64,000 nt of DNA. Origin: Nymphaea colorata. Its lineage: Eukaryota; Streptophyta; Magnoliopsida; Nymphaeales; Nymphaeaceae. Of this stretch, positions 12,575 through 23,620 are shown in pieces (position 1 is the first letter of the stretch; each line of letters opens with the position of its first letter). Under the pieces are notes generated by a model. That model made no database searches, was not told the DNA's origin, and saw only the letters and a list, made by a program, of their open reading frames with translations. A program made the translations under genes and the position numbers. The stretch spans positions 22,851,934 through 22,915,933 of the forward strand of contig NC_045138.2 of assembly GCF_008831285.2 (NCBI RefSeq), given 5' to 3'.

Positions 12575-14088
12575 TGCATCCTCAAAAAATCTATTTTGGT
12601 CTTTGAAGTGCTCTAGAAAAATGAAGTTTTATTTTGAAATGAGAAAAAAGGAACTCGTTTATCAGTACGAGAATTAACCGTTTTCGGTGCCTTTACCGGA
12701 AGTAACCAATCCAATGACTATGTTTATTCTTGATGCACTTCATTTTGGCTTAAACATCTTTTTATTCTAAATGTGGTGTGATGTTTGAAAAATGTTGAAG
12801 ATTTGATGTTTCAAATTTTTGAGAAAGATGGTGTAAAAAATTTGATGTGTGAAATTTTGAATTGAGAAATCTTTATAAATATCATTTGGAAACTTTTGAA
12901 TATCACTTTCTAAAGTCAATTTAGTGTTCTCTTAAGACTTTAAGCAGGTTTTAGATTTTGCTCTAATTCGGTTACTACCTACCTAGAGCTTCATCTCATC
13001 TTGTTTAAGTGTTTTTAGAGAGGTTTGTGATCATTTATGATGTTAGGTGAATGTGGATGTTGGAATGCATTGACCCTACATGATTAGAAGCAAATCATTC
13101 ATTCTTACCACAACATTCATTTAAAAGCATTTCTACCACAACATACATCTAAGTTTCTCATTTTTATTTGTATATTTATCATAAATGTTTTTATGAAGAG
13201 AGAAAAGTTTTTGAAAATGTTGAGGGGTTGTAGACCATTAATCATGATTCCAATATTTAGTCGTTAGTTTATTTTTTATATTGCTAAAGTTGGCAAATGG
13301 AAAGTTAAAACCTTAGATCTTGGAAGAAAAATATCCAAAAGAATGGAAAATAGAAAATACTTTAATCCGAGAGGAATAAAGAGAAAGAGATTTTAAAAAT
13401 TACCAAATAAAAGATTTTAAAAGGGAGAGAGAGAGAGACATATTATTATATGTGTCGTGCGCATTGCATGCTATCATGCGACGCACAGTCGCGCGACTAG
13501 GTTCAAAAAATAAAAAAAAAATAACAATAATAAAAAAATTAAATTAAATTAAACAAATAAATCCATAAAAAAGGGGGTCGTTCATAAAAAAACATAAAAC
13601 TATTTTTTAAATGGATCTAAAATGGTTTTTGTTACAGTTAGGGGAGCCGACTCCTTTTTGAGTGATTCCATACTTGTTTTAGATCCAGATTGGGTTTGAT
13701 TAGTTGCCAATGCAATTTAGTGGGTGGTTTAAGTTCAAAAATACATCTTGGCGGGAGAATAAAACGGAAAACAAAGGGAATGCATGTGTGGCGCTCATAG
13801 AATTAAATTTTGTTATTTTGATCTCATCTTTGGATTTCGAGTTTGAAATGCTTGATTTGGATCTAGACTTGGGTTTTTAGATCTAATTCAGATCTGAGAG
13901 TTGGATTTCGGACTTGAATTTCGTGATTGGGTTCGGTAAGTTTAGAGATTCATTTGGATCAAATAGTCGCAACTTGTTTTGGGTCTAGGAATGGGATTAG
14001 GATTTAAAATTTTAAATCTAAACAACTGAGAGTTTTGTTTGGGTGAAAATAAAAGATAGTCTTTTTGAAAAAATTTGGGGTGATTACA
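12575..14088 (-). repeat. 3' LTR of the Tat element (internally deleted)
   Basis: 1,514 bp, homologous at both ends to the 5' LTR at 27,690-30,940. The two match from TGCATCC through AATCTATTTTGG, and again from the ACTAGGTTCAAAAAATA region to GGGGTGATTACA. About 1.7 kb found in the 5' LTR (roughly 28,545-30,250) is missing here, with the junction near 13,440-13,495. The polypurine tract AAAGAGGAGTATC (minus strand, 14,089-14,101) adjoins it. Confidence 0.8.
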
Positions 14089-14101
14089 GATACTCCTCTT
14101 T

Positions 14102-15770
14102 GTTATTAAGCATGCACTAGCAGTGCTTAGTGACAAAGATGTGCACCCCAGATTTTTCAAACAAAACATGTTTGTAGTGATGTTTCAGGTTTAAACCCTT
14201 GAGCTAATTGAGTTCAGGTTTGACCCCTTACTTGAACGGATTTGGGCAAGATTGAGTTTAGGTTTGACCTCTTACCTGAGCGGGTTACTTTGCATTGTAG
14301 GTTTTAACCCATTACCTGCATGGGTTGCTCTGCATGGGTTGCTCTGCATTTCAAGTTTGACCCCTTACCTGCTTGTGTTGCTCTCAAGTCTTGAGTGATA
14401 ATAATAAAAAAAAATTGCTCCAGTTTAATCGTTACATTTTACGATTGGGAAGAATCTAAAATGAATAGTAGATTAAATGTGAAAAACACAAATATTTGTC
14501 ATTGATTGGAAAGTGAATACAAGGGGACTAATTGTAGAATTTCTTGAAGTGAATAGTGTTAATAGGATCGACAAGTTCCACCCCATCAGTATCAATCAAC
14601 CGGTATGAATTACGGGGCAAGGCTTCCTTAATATGGGCCTTCCTAGTTTGGTGCCCACTTACCCTATGGCTGTTCTCCAAGGTATACTACAAATCATAAG
14701 ACCAAGTCATTCACTTTAAAGTATCTCTTGATAACTGACTTGGTAAATTGTCTAGCTACCTTTTGGTGATAGGTTTTAGCGTGCTCAGTCGCTTTTAACT
14801 TCTTTTCATCTACCAAATCGAGTTGCATTAGTCTCTTCTACTGATATTAAATAGAGGAAGCTCCATGAGAAAAGCGAACTTCAAGCGAGTTTTAGTACAT
14901 GTAATAGTAGAACCACTTCCATTCCATAGACTAGCTCTATTGGAGTAGATTGTTGAAGTTCTCATAGTGGTGCGATATGTCCACTGAGTGTTTCGCATCT
15001 TTTCATGTCAGTCTCTTTCAATTTTTACTGCAGGATCTTATTGGTGGCCTCTGCTTGCCCATTATCTTGGAGGTAATAAGGAGCTAAAAAATGATGTGTG
15101 ATACAGTATTTGCTACACAACTACCTCATCTTTTCATTTTTGAAATGAGTATCACTTTCAGATACTATATCATGAGGGATTCCAAATATGCAAAGAAGAT
15201 TTTTGTGAATGAATGATACTACATGATGTCCTTCTACTGTTCTGAGTGTGACGACTTATATCCATTTGATAAAATAGTCCGTTGCAGCAAGAAAATACTT
15301 AGACTGTTAGAAGTTGCAAGGTATATTGGTCCAACTACGTCAAATGCCTACATTAGAAATAGTTAAGAAGATGTTACAAAATGCAAGCGAGATCCTAATG
15401 CATGGATTATTGGAGCATATAGTTGACATTCTTTACATCTTTTGACCAATTGATAACAATTTTTGCATAGTAGGTCAATAATATCTTGCTCGAATTATTT
15501 GCTTGGTGAGGGCTTGGTAACCAACATGGCTCTCACAGTCTCTTTGATGTGACTCTTCGATGACTTCCTTTGCCTCATCTTCATTAAGGTATCGAGAGTA
15601 TTTGGTACCAACTCACGCCTATATAACACTCATGCAAGGATAAAGTACTTTGCCGACATGCGTTGGATTGCTTTTTGTTCCTTTTTTAGCATTTTAGTCG
15701 AGAATTCTCCGCTCTCAATGTACCTTTTGAAAAAATTTACAGGATGAAATTTCTCTGTCTTCCAATCTGA
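14102..15770 (-). pseudogene. Tat element integrase region (pol C-terminal part), broken
   Basis: Minus-strand translation directly after the Harbinger right boundary gives the linker between RNase H and integrase (DWKTEKFHPVNFFKRY, 15,711-15,767), then a degenerate integrase zinc-binding region with LYRRELVP and CKECQLYA, then relics of the catalytic core. Near 14,560-14,600 is the typical C-terminal end of such a polyprotein (YRLIDTDGVELVDPIN). In a working element this enzyme inserts the retrotransposon cDNA into the chromosome. Here multiple in-frame stops and frameshifts make it non-functional, and it is cut from its RNase H partner by a 6-kb insertion. Confidence 0.7.
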
Positions 15771-16321
15771 GGCCTTGTTTGATGATAGAGTAGAATTTAA
15801 CATGGTAAATTTAACCATGTTTGATGCACATGGTAGTTTTTTGTAGAGTAAAATTAGCCATGTTTGATGCATAGGGTAGAAATTTTTTCAGGATTGTTAG
15901 TAGTTGTTTTTTTTTTCTTCTCCTTCCCAATTTCACATGGGAACAAATTAGAAAATCATCTTCCAAAACAACAAAATGTTGAGGTTTACACCTACGCATT
16001 AAGCATGCAGCACCAAAAAATTTAAGGTACAAAAAAAAGTAACACAGTTAGAACCATGACATCCACGAGTTCAATGTAGTTGACCAAATAGAACATAGAA
16101 CCATAACACAGTTAAACCAATATGAAAGTCATAAAACCTTAACAAAAGTGTGTATTCCCATCCAAAATATAAGTTTAATAAGTACATATCCAAAAAAAAA
16201 ATGGTAATCACAAAACAAGTAATCCAACATTTGTGGTTGCACTTCCGTTCAACAAACTTCGTGCCTTTTATTTATTGCTTTGCGATGACATTTTCAATGA
16301 CTGAAGGTCTACGTACTTACA

Positions 16322-16508
16322 CACCATACATGTTGTGGAGATACTCATTCATGTGATACTCAGCTGCTTCAATGAATCAAACGATCTGGAGAGGGTGCCC
16401 TTGTATCGAAATACTAAAGGTTGGCATCGCACCCAACTATCATATATGCCTCGCGACCGACCTTCGAAAATGACATGGTACTTTTGGCGAGGCATCATCT
16501 TCGTTGTC
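16322..16508 (-). pseudogene. Viroplasmin / RNase H1 hybrid-binding-domain protein inside the Harbinger
   Basis: After a good 3' splice site (AG at 16,509-16,510) the minus strand reads ATGATG (16,493-16,498) and a domain with the signature of the Cauli_VI/viroplasmin family, the fold that forms the RNA:DNA hybrid-binding domain of eukaryotic RNase H1. Visible motifs are KYHVIFEGRSRGIYDSW, then YKG and RSFDSLK, followed after a one-base frameshift near 16,367 by AEYHMNEYL. The spacing and the conserved Tyr, Gly, Ile-Tyr, Trp and Phe positions fit the ~45-residue domain. A possible 5' splice site GTAAGTAC lies at ~16,313-16,320. It is on the same strand as, and just 3' of, the transposase, within the transposon ends. 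Either a third ORF of the element or a captured host or element fragment. The domain is clear, its role is unknown. Confidence 0.65.
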
Positions 16509-16619
16509 CTATTCAAAACAAAAAAAATGTCAAACAATCAAATGAAACGATAGCCAAAATTCATAAATAAACTTACTATTCAATTGATAATCTGTAAACA
16601 TTTGAGTTGTTATTGTTGT

Positions 16620-17879
16620 TCTCATAGAATTGTTGCTTCATCGCTTATGTGTTTGGCTTGCAATTTCTGGTTCGCTTAAGACAAAGATATTATTCGAAGG
16701 TGCATCTTCATCAACAAATTACTCAACATTTGGATTGTGTTCAATTATGAAGTTGTGCAATGCGCATGTAGCAAGAACAATTTGAACTTGTTTTTGAATG
16801 GATACTGCAATTGCATTTTCAATATTGAAAAACGACCTTTAAACATGCCGAAAGTTCTTTCTACTGCATTTCAAAGTGATGAATGACTATGGTTGAATAA
16901 TTCTTCTTGAGTTCTAGGTGAGTGTGCCCCCGGGGTGTTAAACTCGGACATATGATAACGATGCCCTCGATAAGGTGTTAGCAAACCGACAATATTTGGA
17001 TATCCCCCATCAGCAAGATAATATTTGCCTACAATTGAACACAAATTATTTATACACTGTTACATGCTTCTAAAAAAATGCATTGGTTGGTGGAACTACG
17101 TACCTTCTGGAACAACAAACGGATCAGTTTGATGATCATGTGCATTGTACAATACTCTTGAGTCTGTTGCACTTCCTTTCCATCCTGCCAAAACGTAGTA
17201 GAATCGAGTGTCAAATCCAACTGCAGCCATGACGTTCTGAGAAATGAATCCTTTTCTATTGTGAAACCTTGCTTGATCTGAAGCTGGGACCCATGCAGGT
17301 ACATGGGTACCATCGATTGCTCCTAAACAATTCTATATGCATATATGCAAGTTAGTCATGTTGAGTTTACGGTTATAAAATTACCTGAAAATATGAAAAG
17401 GATCGTTTAGATCGCTGAATATGTGTTGGCATCTCATCATTGGGCCACCGAACGTAATCGTTACCCAGCATACATACCGCTCGTAGGGCTAGGCTGACAT
17501 GTTTACTTATTTTTTGTCTGAAATGTTGAAACGTATTTTGAACGGCACCATTTCGTTCATTATATCCAATTGTCAAAAGAAAAATAGCTACTTGTTCTTC
17601 TACATTAATGTCACGAGCGTCCTCCAATAAATTTCTAGCTCTCAGAGTGTTATACAATGTCATATATGCGTACCCTTCCATACGGAGTAAGCCCATACAA
17701 TTTCTAGGATGACCTCAAAGCATAAGTTGAACAAAAGATGTACTAGCATCTCCAAATGGATGAACAATCCTGCTAGATTGAGGTAGTCGTCTTAACCAAA
17801 AGAAGATGAAGACATAAGCTAGCCGAATGAAGAAAAGTGTTCGTTCATCGTCGTCATCGAACATGTCAATATCAACCAT
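16620..17879 (-). pseudogene. PIF/Harbinger DDE transposase, degenerate
   Basis: Three exons can be read. Exon 1 (17,879 to 17,386-17,385) starts MVDIDMFDDDDERTLFF and contains the helical N-terminal part (NVEEQVAIFLLTIGYNERN). Exon 2 (17,332-17,104) has NCLGAIDGTHVPAWVP and GWKGSATDSRVL. Exon 3 (from 17,028) has YYLADGGYPN, GLLTPYRGHRYH, NAVERTFG and, after a frameshift near 16,790, CALHNFI. The catalytic triad is present: Asp at 17,312-17,314, Asp at 17,162-17,164, Glu at 16,859-16,861. All exon junctions keep frame. It would excise and reinsert the element by a DDE nuclease reaction. TGA stops at 17,715-17,717 and 16,871-16,873, the frameshift and further 3' stops inactivate it. Relatives in plants include the domesticated ALP1/HARBI1-like genes. 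Confidence 0.88.
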
Positions 17880-18093
17880 TTCGACTAAACTGCATGTACA
17901 TATAACAAAACTTATTGAACAACAAAATTTCAAAGATGTGTTTCAGTATGAACAAGAACAGATTGCATGAACAACAACCATTTCAAACAACATCGAAGAT
18001 CATGGGATTATACTAATAACACACAATAAATGTTTTGAATGACATGAATTATACAAATAATGAGCCATTGAATGTATAACAATCAACTCTTAC

Positions 18094-19085
18094 CTACGAA
18101 TCAGCAAGCTTATGCATCAACCATGACACCCGGTTTGAAGGTGGAAGGTTGACAAATATCATGGAGTTGGTGCCTTCCGCTAACATGTCCATACTCTTCA
18201 TTCGCGTACGACTATATAGGAGTCTAGTGTCCAACATCTCTTGCAATATTTCACAACATTTGACAAATTGAAACCCTCTAAAAGTACGTGTGAGGGTGTT
18301 CACATTTTCTGCTATACCGTTCAACAAATTGTAATATTCGTCAGCATTGGTTGACATGTTCCTTTTTTACCTATGTGTAGTTCTATTAGTTGTCGTTGTC
18401 GGATTTTCAGTTGTAGGAGTTGAAGGTACTGGCGATTGTAGGGGAGGACTATCTATATAAAGTATCTGTGTGAATGATTGTTCACTTTCAGGTTGCATGT
18501 ACAGTGGAGTCGATTGAGATGCAGGTGTCGAAGGGAGTGGTTCAGTGTCATCATGTAGCATGATGTTCAATGTGTCTGCGTCTTTTCCAGTTGCATGGGA
18601 ATCGCCATACACCTTCGTGAACTCATCATAATATCTCTATAACTTTGGCCCTCTGTACTTTTTCTTATTCGGATATTCTGAAAAAAATCATGTGTTTATA
18701 TATTGAACAAGTAAAGACATGTTAGACAAAACCTAACAGTATGAACTCTATATCTTACCTCAATGTAGTCACTCCATACTTGGGGGTCGACATCAATACA
18801 TTTGTTAATTGGGTCATAGCGAAACCCGCTTGTATTCAGAATTTCCTTCATGACTGTTAAGTTAGGTTTGAAATACTTCAATTTGTTTTTTATTTTGTTT
18901 TTACTGAGTTCTGGACCGAATCTATCCATCATGTTTTTTTCAATTGTTGTATACGCTTTAGACTTCAAACTTCCACCAGATTTCATACCAGGCATGCGTG
19001 AATGCTCCACAAGAAGCTGGAATAAGTAGTCCATTTGTGGTTCAATCCATGTAAGATTTTCCCTTGATGGACCGTTGTCTTCCAT
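18094..19085 (-). pseudogene. Harbinger ORF1, MYB/SANT-like DNA-binding protein, degenerate
   Basis: The first exon (19,085 to 18,759) encodes a MYB/SANT-like domain of the kind found in plant Harbinger ORF1 proteins: an initial TWIEPQMDYLFQLL helix, then KNKIKNKLKYFK and WSDYIE, followed by a 5' splice site GTAAGA. The next exon (from 18,677) encodes a Ser/Thr/Pro-rich linker and a helical C-terminal part (MSTNADEYYNLL to SWLMHKLAD) ending at 18,094. ORF1 proteins bind transposon ends and help bring the transposase to the nucleus. In-frame stops occur after YRGPKL (~18,640) and at 18,367-18,369, so it is a pseudogene. It lies upstream of the transposase on the same strand, the usual order. 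Confidence 0.8.
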
Positions 19086-21165
19086 GGTAATGTTTTGTAC
19101 AATGTTTCTTCACAACTACTGTTTTCATCATGAAAAAACTTGCATGAAGAAAGTTGATAGACGATAACAGGGAAAAGAAACCATATTAGGAAGACAAAAG
19201 CAAACGAGCACCCATCTCTAGAAAATCTAAACAACAGACATGCTTGTAACGAACTACCAATGTGATGCATCAAGCAATAGAGATCGACCATTAGACACAT
19301 TAGAGAAGAATACTGACATAGCACACACCTAGAAAATTGTATACATGTTGTCCTTCAGCAGTTTCGCTATCTTATTTTTCTCCCCTATTTTGGGATTACC
19401 AGTCAAGCCAATTTTTCAATGAAACATAGACAACTAAAGACTACATAATACATAATAAACTCGACCAAATAGCACGAACTCATGGCCAACATTCAGCTGA
19501 ACTACAGTTTTACGTTCTTTCGTATGGGATTTCGTTCAAAAAACTAATTGTGTCCTTGAAATTTCCTACCAAAGGCATTGCCCATCGCATGGATATGGCT
19601 GCAACATGGTGTAATTAACATTGCAGTATGCTATCAATGGAAGGCAATCCAGTAGAAGAGACAAAAAGAAATAAAATAACAACCAACAATGTCCATGAAG
19701 CGGATGGCAGTCTTGAGGTAGAAAGCACAAGATAAAATTTATAGAAATGAGATCAATCAGGTAAAGACATGACATTCTAAACATATTGAGGTTGAAAGTG
19801 ACAAGTTCGGCCATAAAGATCTATGTAGAAGACCAAGCACGACATCCACCATAGACTAGAGAGACTTTTCAACATAAAGTACTCATATCAGAAGATCAGG
19901 GCATTTATCTCTGTGCACCCTACAGTTGTTGTTTCTCTTCATTTTTAAAATCATGGCAACTTCAAAATTTTCAACATGTTGAAGTAGCACAAAGTGATAT
20001 GTTAACTTCAATTCGACATGACTACTCTAGATAATGTAAGATACACTCATTAAATGTGTTGCATCACTGACAGTGCCAACTTCACATAAAAGAAAAATAA
20101 ATAAATAACTTGCACATCAGCTTAGAATTATCAACTTTGAAGCATGTGTCTATGTCCACATTTTCCAAGGTTCTTTTTTACCATTATTAAATTGATAGAG
20201 ATCACATTAAAGTTAGCATCACAAGGATCACTATGTCTTACGAAAGAAAACAGAACTTGGTATTTCTGCATTGATAAGTAGCAGGAGCTAAAGAAATCAA
20301 GAAACAAAGCAAAAATTAAAGGAAATTACCTTTTATCTTGTTAACCAGCCACTTTGTGCCTCCTTCGATGCTGGTGGACAATGACCATATTAACCAAAAA
20401 GAAAAAGATGTTATCAGCACAATACAAGAAAAACAGAAGTTTGAAGAATAATATAACATAATCATGTAAAAGCACCTCAAAAAATTAACATAACATGAGC
20501 ACTTTGTACAGGTTACAGGTTTGCATTTTATGAACAAGAACTAAAAACTTGGATATCAGCTAAAAAAAATGCACAATTGCAATACACAAAATAGCTACCA
20601 TGTATATGATTAGAGTTCTAAAAAGTAAAAACCTTAAATAACCAGCATGAAAACATAAAACATGGCAAAGCTGATTTCAAGACCATTTAACGTAGTTTAT
20701 GGTGTCATGAACATTTGGACGTTTCTCTATAGAGATAGGTTTGACCATTAATATTGCTAAGTTAGCAGCAACATGAGGATTGTAATGAGCTCTTGATGGC
20801 TCTAAAATAATCCATGCACGCAGTGCATACAGAACAAGAGTTAGAGACCATCGGAATGTGGCAGATATAATGGATGACACATGATAGTCATGTACTATCT
20901 TATTCCTCAAAATTGTCATGGAAAGTGCACCTAAAATAAACGATGTAAAACAGTAAGCAGGGCTAATTTCTTGTTCTGATGTATTCAAGAGCAAGGTTAA
21001 TTTCCTGTTTTGAGAGGTATACCTGAATAAAGGAGCAGCGAAGAGTAAGAAGATCAAATGTCCTACTGGTATTGAAGGTTTGCATATGAAAAACATCAAA
21101 GAGGAAAGATGAGTTTTTGATGGTTTGCGTGTGAGAGAGTGACATGTAGAGGCACGTAGGGCTCA
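19086..21165. other. Internal Harbinger sequence without a recognised gene
   Basis: About 2 kb of AT-rich DNA between ORF1 and the right subterminal repeats. Apart from the open frame at 20,677-21,096, no domain or terminus is visible. It is unusually long for a non-coding part of a PIF element and could include another decayed insertion. Confidence 0.4.
20677..21096 (-). CDS. 139-codon open frame inside the Harbinger, unidentified
   Basis: Begins at ATG 21,094-21,096 and ends at 20,677, uninterrupted in an element whose other genes all have stops. The predicted product has hydrophobic stretches near residues 8-25 (IPVGHLIFLLFAAPLF) and around 85-95, and no motif I can name. There is no support from splice sites or homology. 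It may be chance, a fourth element-encoded protein or a captured sequence. Confidence 0.2.
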   Translation of the reverse strand: MFFICKPSIPVGHLIFLLFAAPLFRYTSQNRKLTLLLNTSEQEISPAYCFTSFILGALSMTILRNKIVHDYHVSSIISATFRWSLTLVLYALRAWIILEPSRAHYNPHVAANLAILMVKPISIEKRPNVHDTINYVKWS

Positions 21166-21169
21166 CCTG

Positions 21170-21690
21170 GCACTGCGATCAGGTGACATTGGGTTTGAGA
21201 GGAGAGACCTGTGCAGCGTCAGAGGATAGAAACAAGAGTGCAAGAGAGGAGGAGACACAGCGAGAGAGGAGGAGACACAGCGACATAAGGGAGACGCAGT
21301 GACAGAGGAGAGATCTGTGCAGCAGCAAAGGTGAGGAACAAGACAATGAGAGAGGAGGAGACGCAGCAATGGAGGGGAGACGTAGCGAGAGAGGAGGAAA
21401 TGCAGCGACAGAGGGGAGATGCAGCGAATAGAGAGGAGACGCAACGAGAGAGGAGACACTATCAACAGCAAAGGTGAGGAACAAGAGAGTGACAGAGGAG
21501 GAGACGTAGTGACAAAGGGGAGACGCAGCGAGAGTGAGAGCGGAGAGACCTGTGCAGCGAGAGAGGAGAGGTTCCGTAGAGTGCAAGGGAGGAAGAGACG
21601 CAGACCTGTGTAGCGAGAGAGGAGAGGTTTCGTCGAGTGCGAGGGAGGAGAAGACGCATCGAGATTGTGCTCGACAATGGGTGTCCACGG
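21170..21690. repeat. GA-rich minisatellite at the 5' subterminal end of the Harbinger
   Basis: About 500 bp of degenerate purine-rich repeats with a unit close to GAGACGCAGCGAGAGAGG (about 18-20 bp), and a higher-order repeat in which GCAAAGGTGAGGAACAAGA appears at ~21,327 and ~21,468. Open frames on both strands here are by-products of the repeat (Ser/Leu/Arg-rich on minus, Arg/Glu-rich on plus). Confidence 0.75.
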
Positions 21691-21740
21691 GAAAGAGGGG
21701 AAAAGTTGAGAGTCCTAACAGCTCTTAATTTTTTCTCCAC

Positions 21741-21773
21741 GAAAAAGTCCGACCTCACAGGTCGGACTTTTTC
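21741..21773. repeat. Perfect 15-bp hairpin near the Harbinger right end
   Basis: GAAAAAGTCCGACCT (21,741-21,755), a CAC spacer and AGGTCGGACTTTTTC (21,759-21,773). It lies about 150 bp inside the transposon terminus. Could be a subterminal protein-binding or structural site. Confidence 0.8.
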
Positions 21774-21920
21774 ACACATGAAATTTCACCCGACCACATT
21801 TCATTTTTCGACTGAAATTTCATGTCGTTTGATGCATGGTGAAGTGAACGGGTGAAAGTTCACACGCCCATACAGTTTTCAACCAATGCACAGGGTTTTT
21901 TCTATACATCAAACGGGGCC

Positions 21921-23620
21921 TTAATATAGCACCAACTTTTCATCTTTGACTTGTCATTCACTTGAATGATGATAAGCTGAGAGTCGTTGAAGGCGTGCAC
22001 TCTTTTTGTTTGGAAACTCAATAAAAAACAAAGTCCTTGTATAAGGGCCTCATATTCAACCATGTTATGGGTAAATGAAAAGTTGAGTTTCAAAGAGTAT
22101 GGGATCATTTCATCTTCCAGAGTTATAAGTAAAATGCATTTACCTACTCCCATCACGTTCTTGGATCCATCAAAGTGCATCTTTCATATCGAAATTGGTT
22201 CCAATCCTAATACATGTTTGCATGGAAACTCATCATCTGTTTTCACTTTTTCGTATTGGGGAATGCCTGTCAATTGATCTGCAATTGCTTGTCCTTTGAT
22301 TGACTTCTGGGACTCATATTCAAAATCATGTTGCATCAACAAAACATGCCATTTAGTGATGCACCCATTAAGGAATGGCTGCTCTAAGATATATTTAAGA
22401 GGATTTAGCTTTGAGGGTATCTTTACTTCGCAAGCTAATAAATAATATCTCAAATTCTGACACATTCAAATCAATGCTTGACAAATTTTTTTCATTAGAG
22501 AGTACTTTTTTTCATACTGGACAAAAGTTTTGCTCATGTAATATAATGCATGCTTGATGCTACTTCCTTTCTCATATTGTACCAAAAAATTACCACATGT
22601 TGACTCATTCACTGTGATGTAAAGCAGCAATGGTCTACTCAACACTAGGGGTTTTAAGATTGGTGGATTTTAGAAGGTATTCATTAATCCTTTTAAATGA
22701 CTGTTGGCACTCAAAACTCCATTCAAATTTGATATCCTTCCTCAGCAGCTGGTTGAATGGTTTGTATCTCATGGCTAGATTAAAAATGAATCATCTGATG
22801 GACTGTATTTGCCCCTACAAACATCGTAGTTCCTTGATGTTGGTAGGTAGTGGCATATCAATGATCGCTTTGGCTTTGGTCAGATCCATCTCATTCTCCC
22901 TCTTACTAACCATGAAACCTAAAAGTTTACCTGATTCAACCCCAAATACACATTTTGGAGATTCAAATGAAGCTTGTACTGTAAGAGTCTCTCAAACACC
23001 TGGGTAGGGGTTTCAATGTGGTCTTCTCTTGCCGTAGATTTAACTAATATATCATCGATATATGCATCCATTATTTTGTGCATTTGGCCGTGGAAGATAG
23101 CGGCCATAGCTTTTTGATAAGCTGCTCCTGCATTTTTTAATCCAAATGACATCACTGTATAACAAAAAGTGTCCTAGGTTGTAATAAAAGTGGTGTTAGG
23201 TTGATCATTGACTGTTAATTTTATTTGATTATATCCCGAATATCCATCCCTAAAATAGAATATGGCATGGCCTACATACTGTCTACTAACAAATCAATGT
23301 TTGGAAGTGGGTAATCACCTTTTGGTGTGGCTTTGTTCAGGTCTCGAAAGTTAATGCATTGTTTGACTTTGGCATTCTTCTAGGGGACCACCGCAATATT
23401 AGCGAACCACCCAGGGTAATCAATTGCACGAATAAATTTTGCCTTTAGAATGTCTTCTAATCCTTCCTTTACGATTCCTTCTAGTCGATGATCAAGCTTG
23501 CATAATTTTTGTTTAACTGACCTGCAACTACGACTTAGGGGCAAATGATATTCAACCAGCTGGGGGTCTAAATCCGGCATATTCATAGGTCCATGCGAAA
23601 GCCTCTTGGTGCTTTATAAG
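21921..23620 (-). pseudogene. Tat element reverse transcriptase and two RNase H domains, broken
   Basis: Going downstream on the minus strand: the RT N-terminus with DLDPQLVEYHLPL and DYPGWFANIAVVP (~23,400-23,580), the polymerase core with SFGLKNAGAAYQKAM and the catalytic YIDD (23,051-23,062), the Ty3-type RNase H and connection region with KYILEQPFL and IADQLTGIP (~22,250-22,450), and the second, Tat-type RNase H with MHFDGS, MVEYEALIQGL and DSQLIIIQVN (~21,960-22,180), which stops at the Harbinger insertion. These activities would copy the element RNA into DNA and remove the RNA strand. Several stops and frameshifts interrupt it. Confidence 0.85.

Larger units (their letters stand above)
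15771..21920 (-). mobile_element. PIF/Harbinger DNA transposon nested in the Tat element
   Basis: A 6,150-bp element with terminal inverted repeats GGCCTTGTTTGATG (left) and GGCCCCGTTTGATG (right, read inverted), the classic PIF/Tourist terminus. The flanking triplets on the minus strand are TAA and TCA, a one-base-decayed copy of the usual TWA target duplication. Joining the flanks restores continuity of the retrotransposon pol, with RNase H on the right and the integrase linker on the left, so the boundaries are firm. On the minus strand it carries a MYB/SANT-like ORF1 (18,094-19,085), a DDE transposase (16,620-17,879) and a viroplasmin-domain block (16,322-16,508), all broken. The 5' subterminal part has a GA-rich minisatellite and a perfect hairpin. 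Confidence 0.88.

Noticed and set aside
21179-21688. 169-codon Ser/Leu-rich minus-strand open frame
   Set aside because: A by-product of the GA-rich minisatellite, with the opposite strand equally open.
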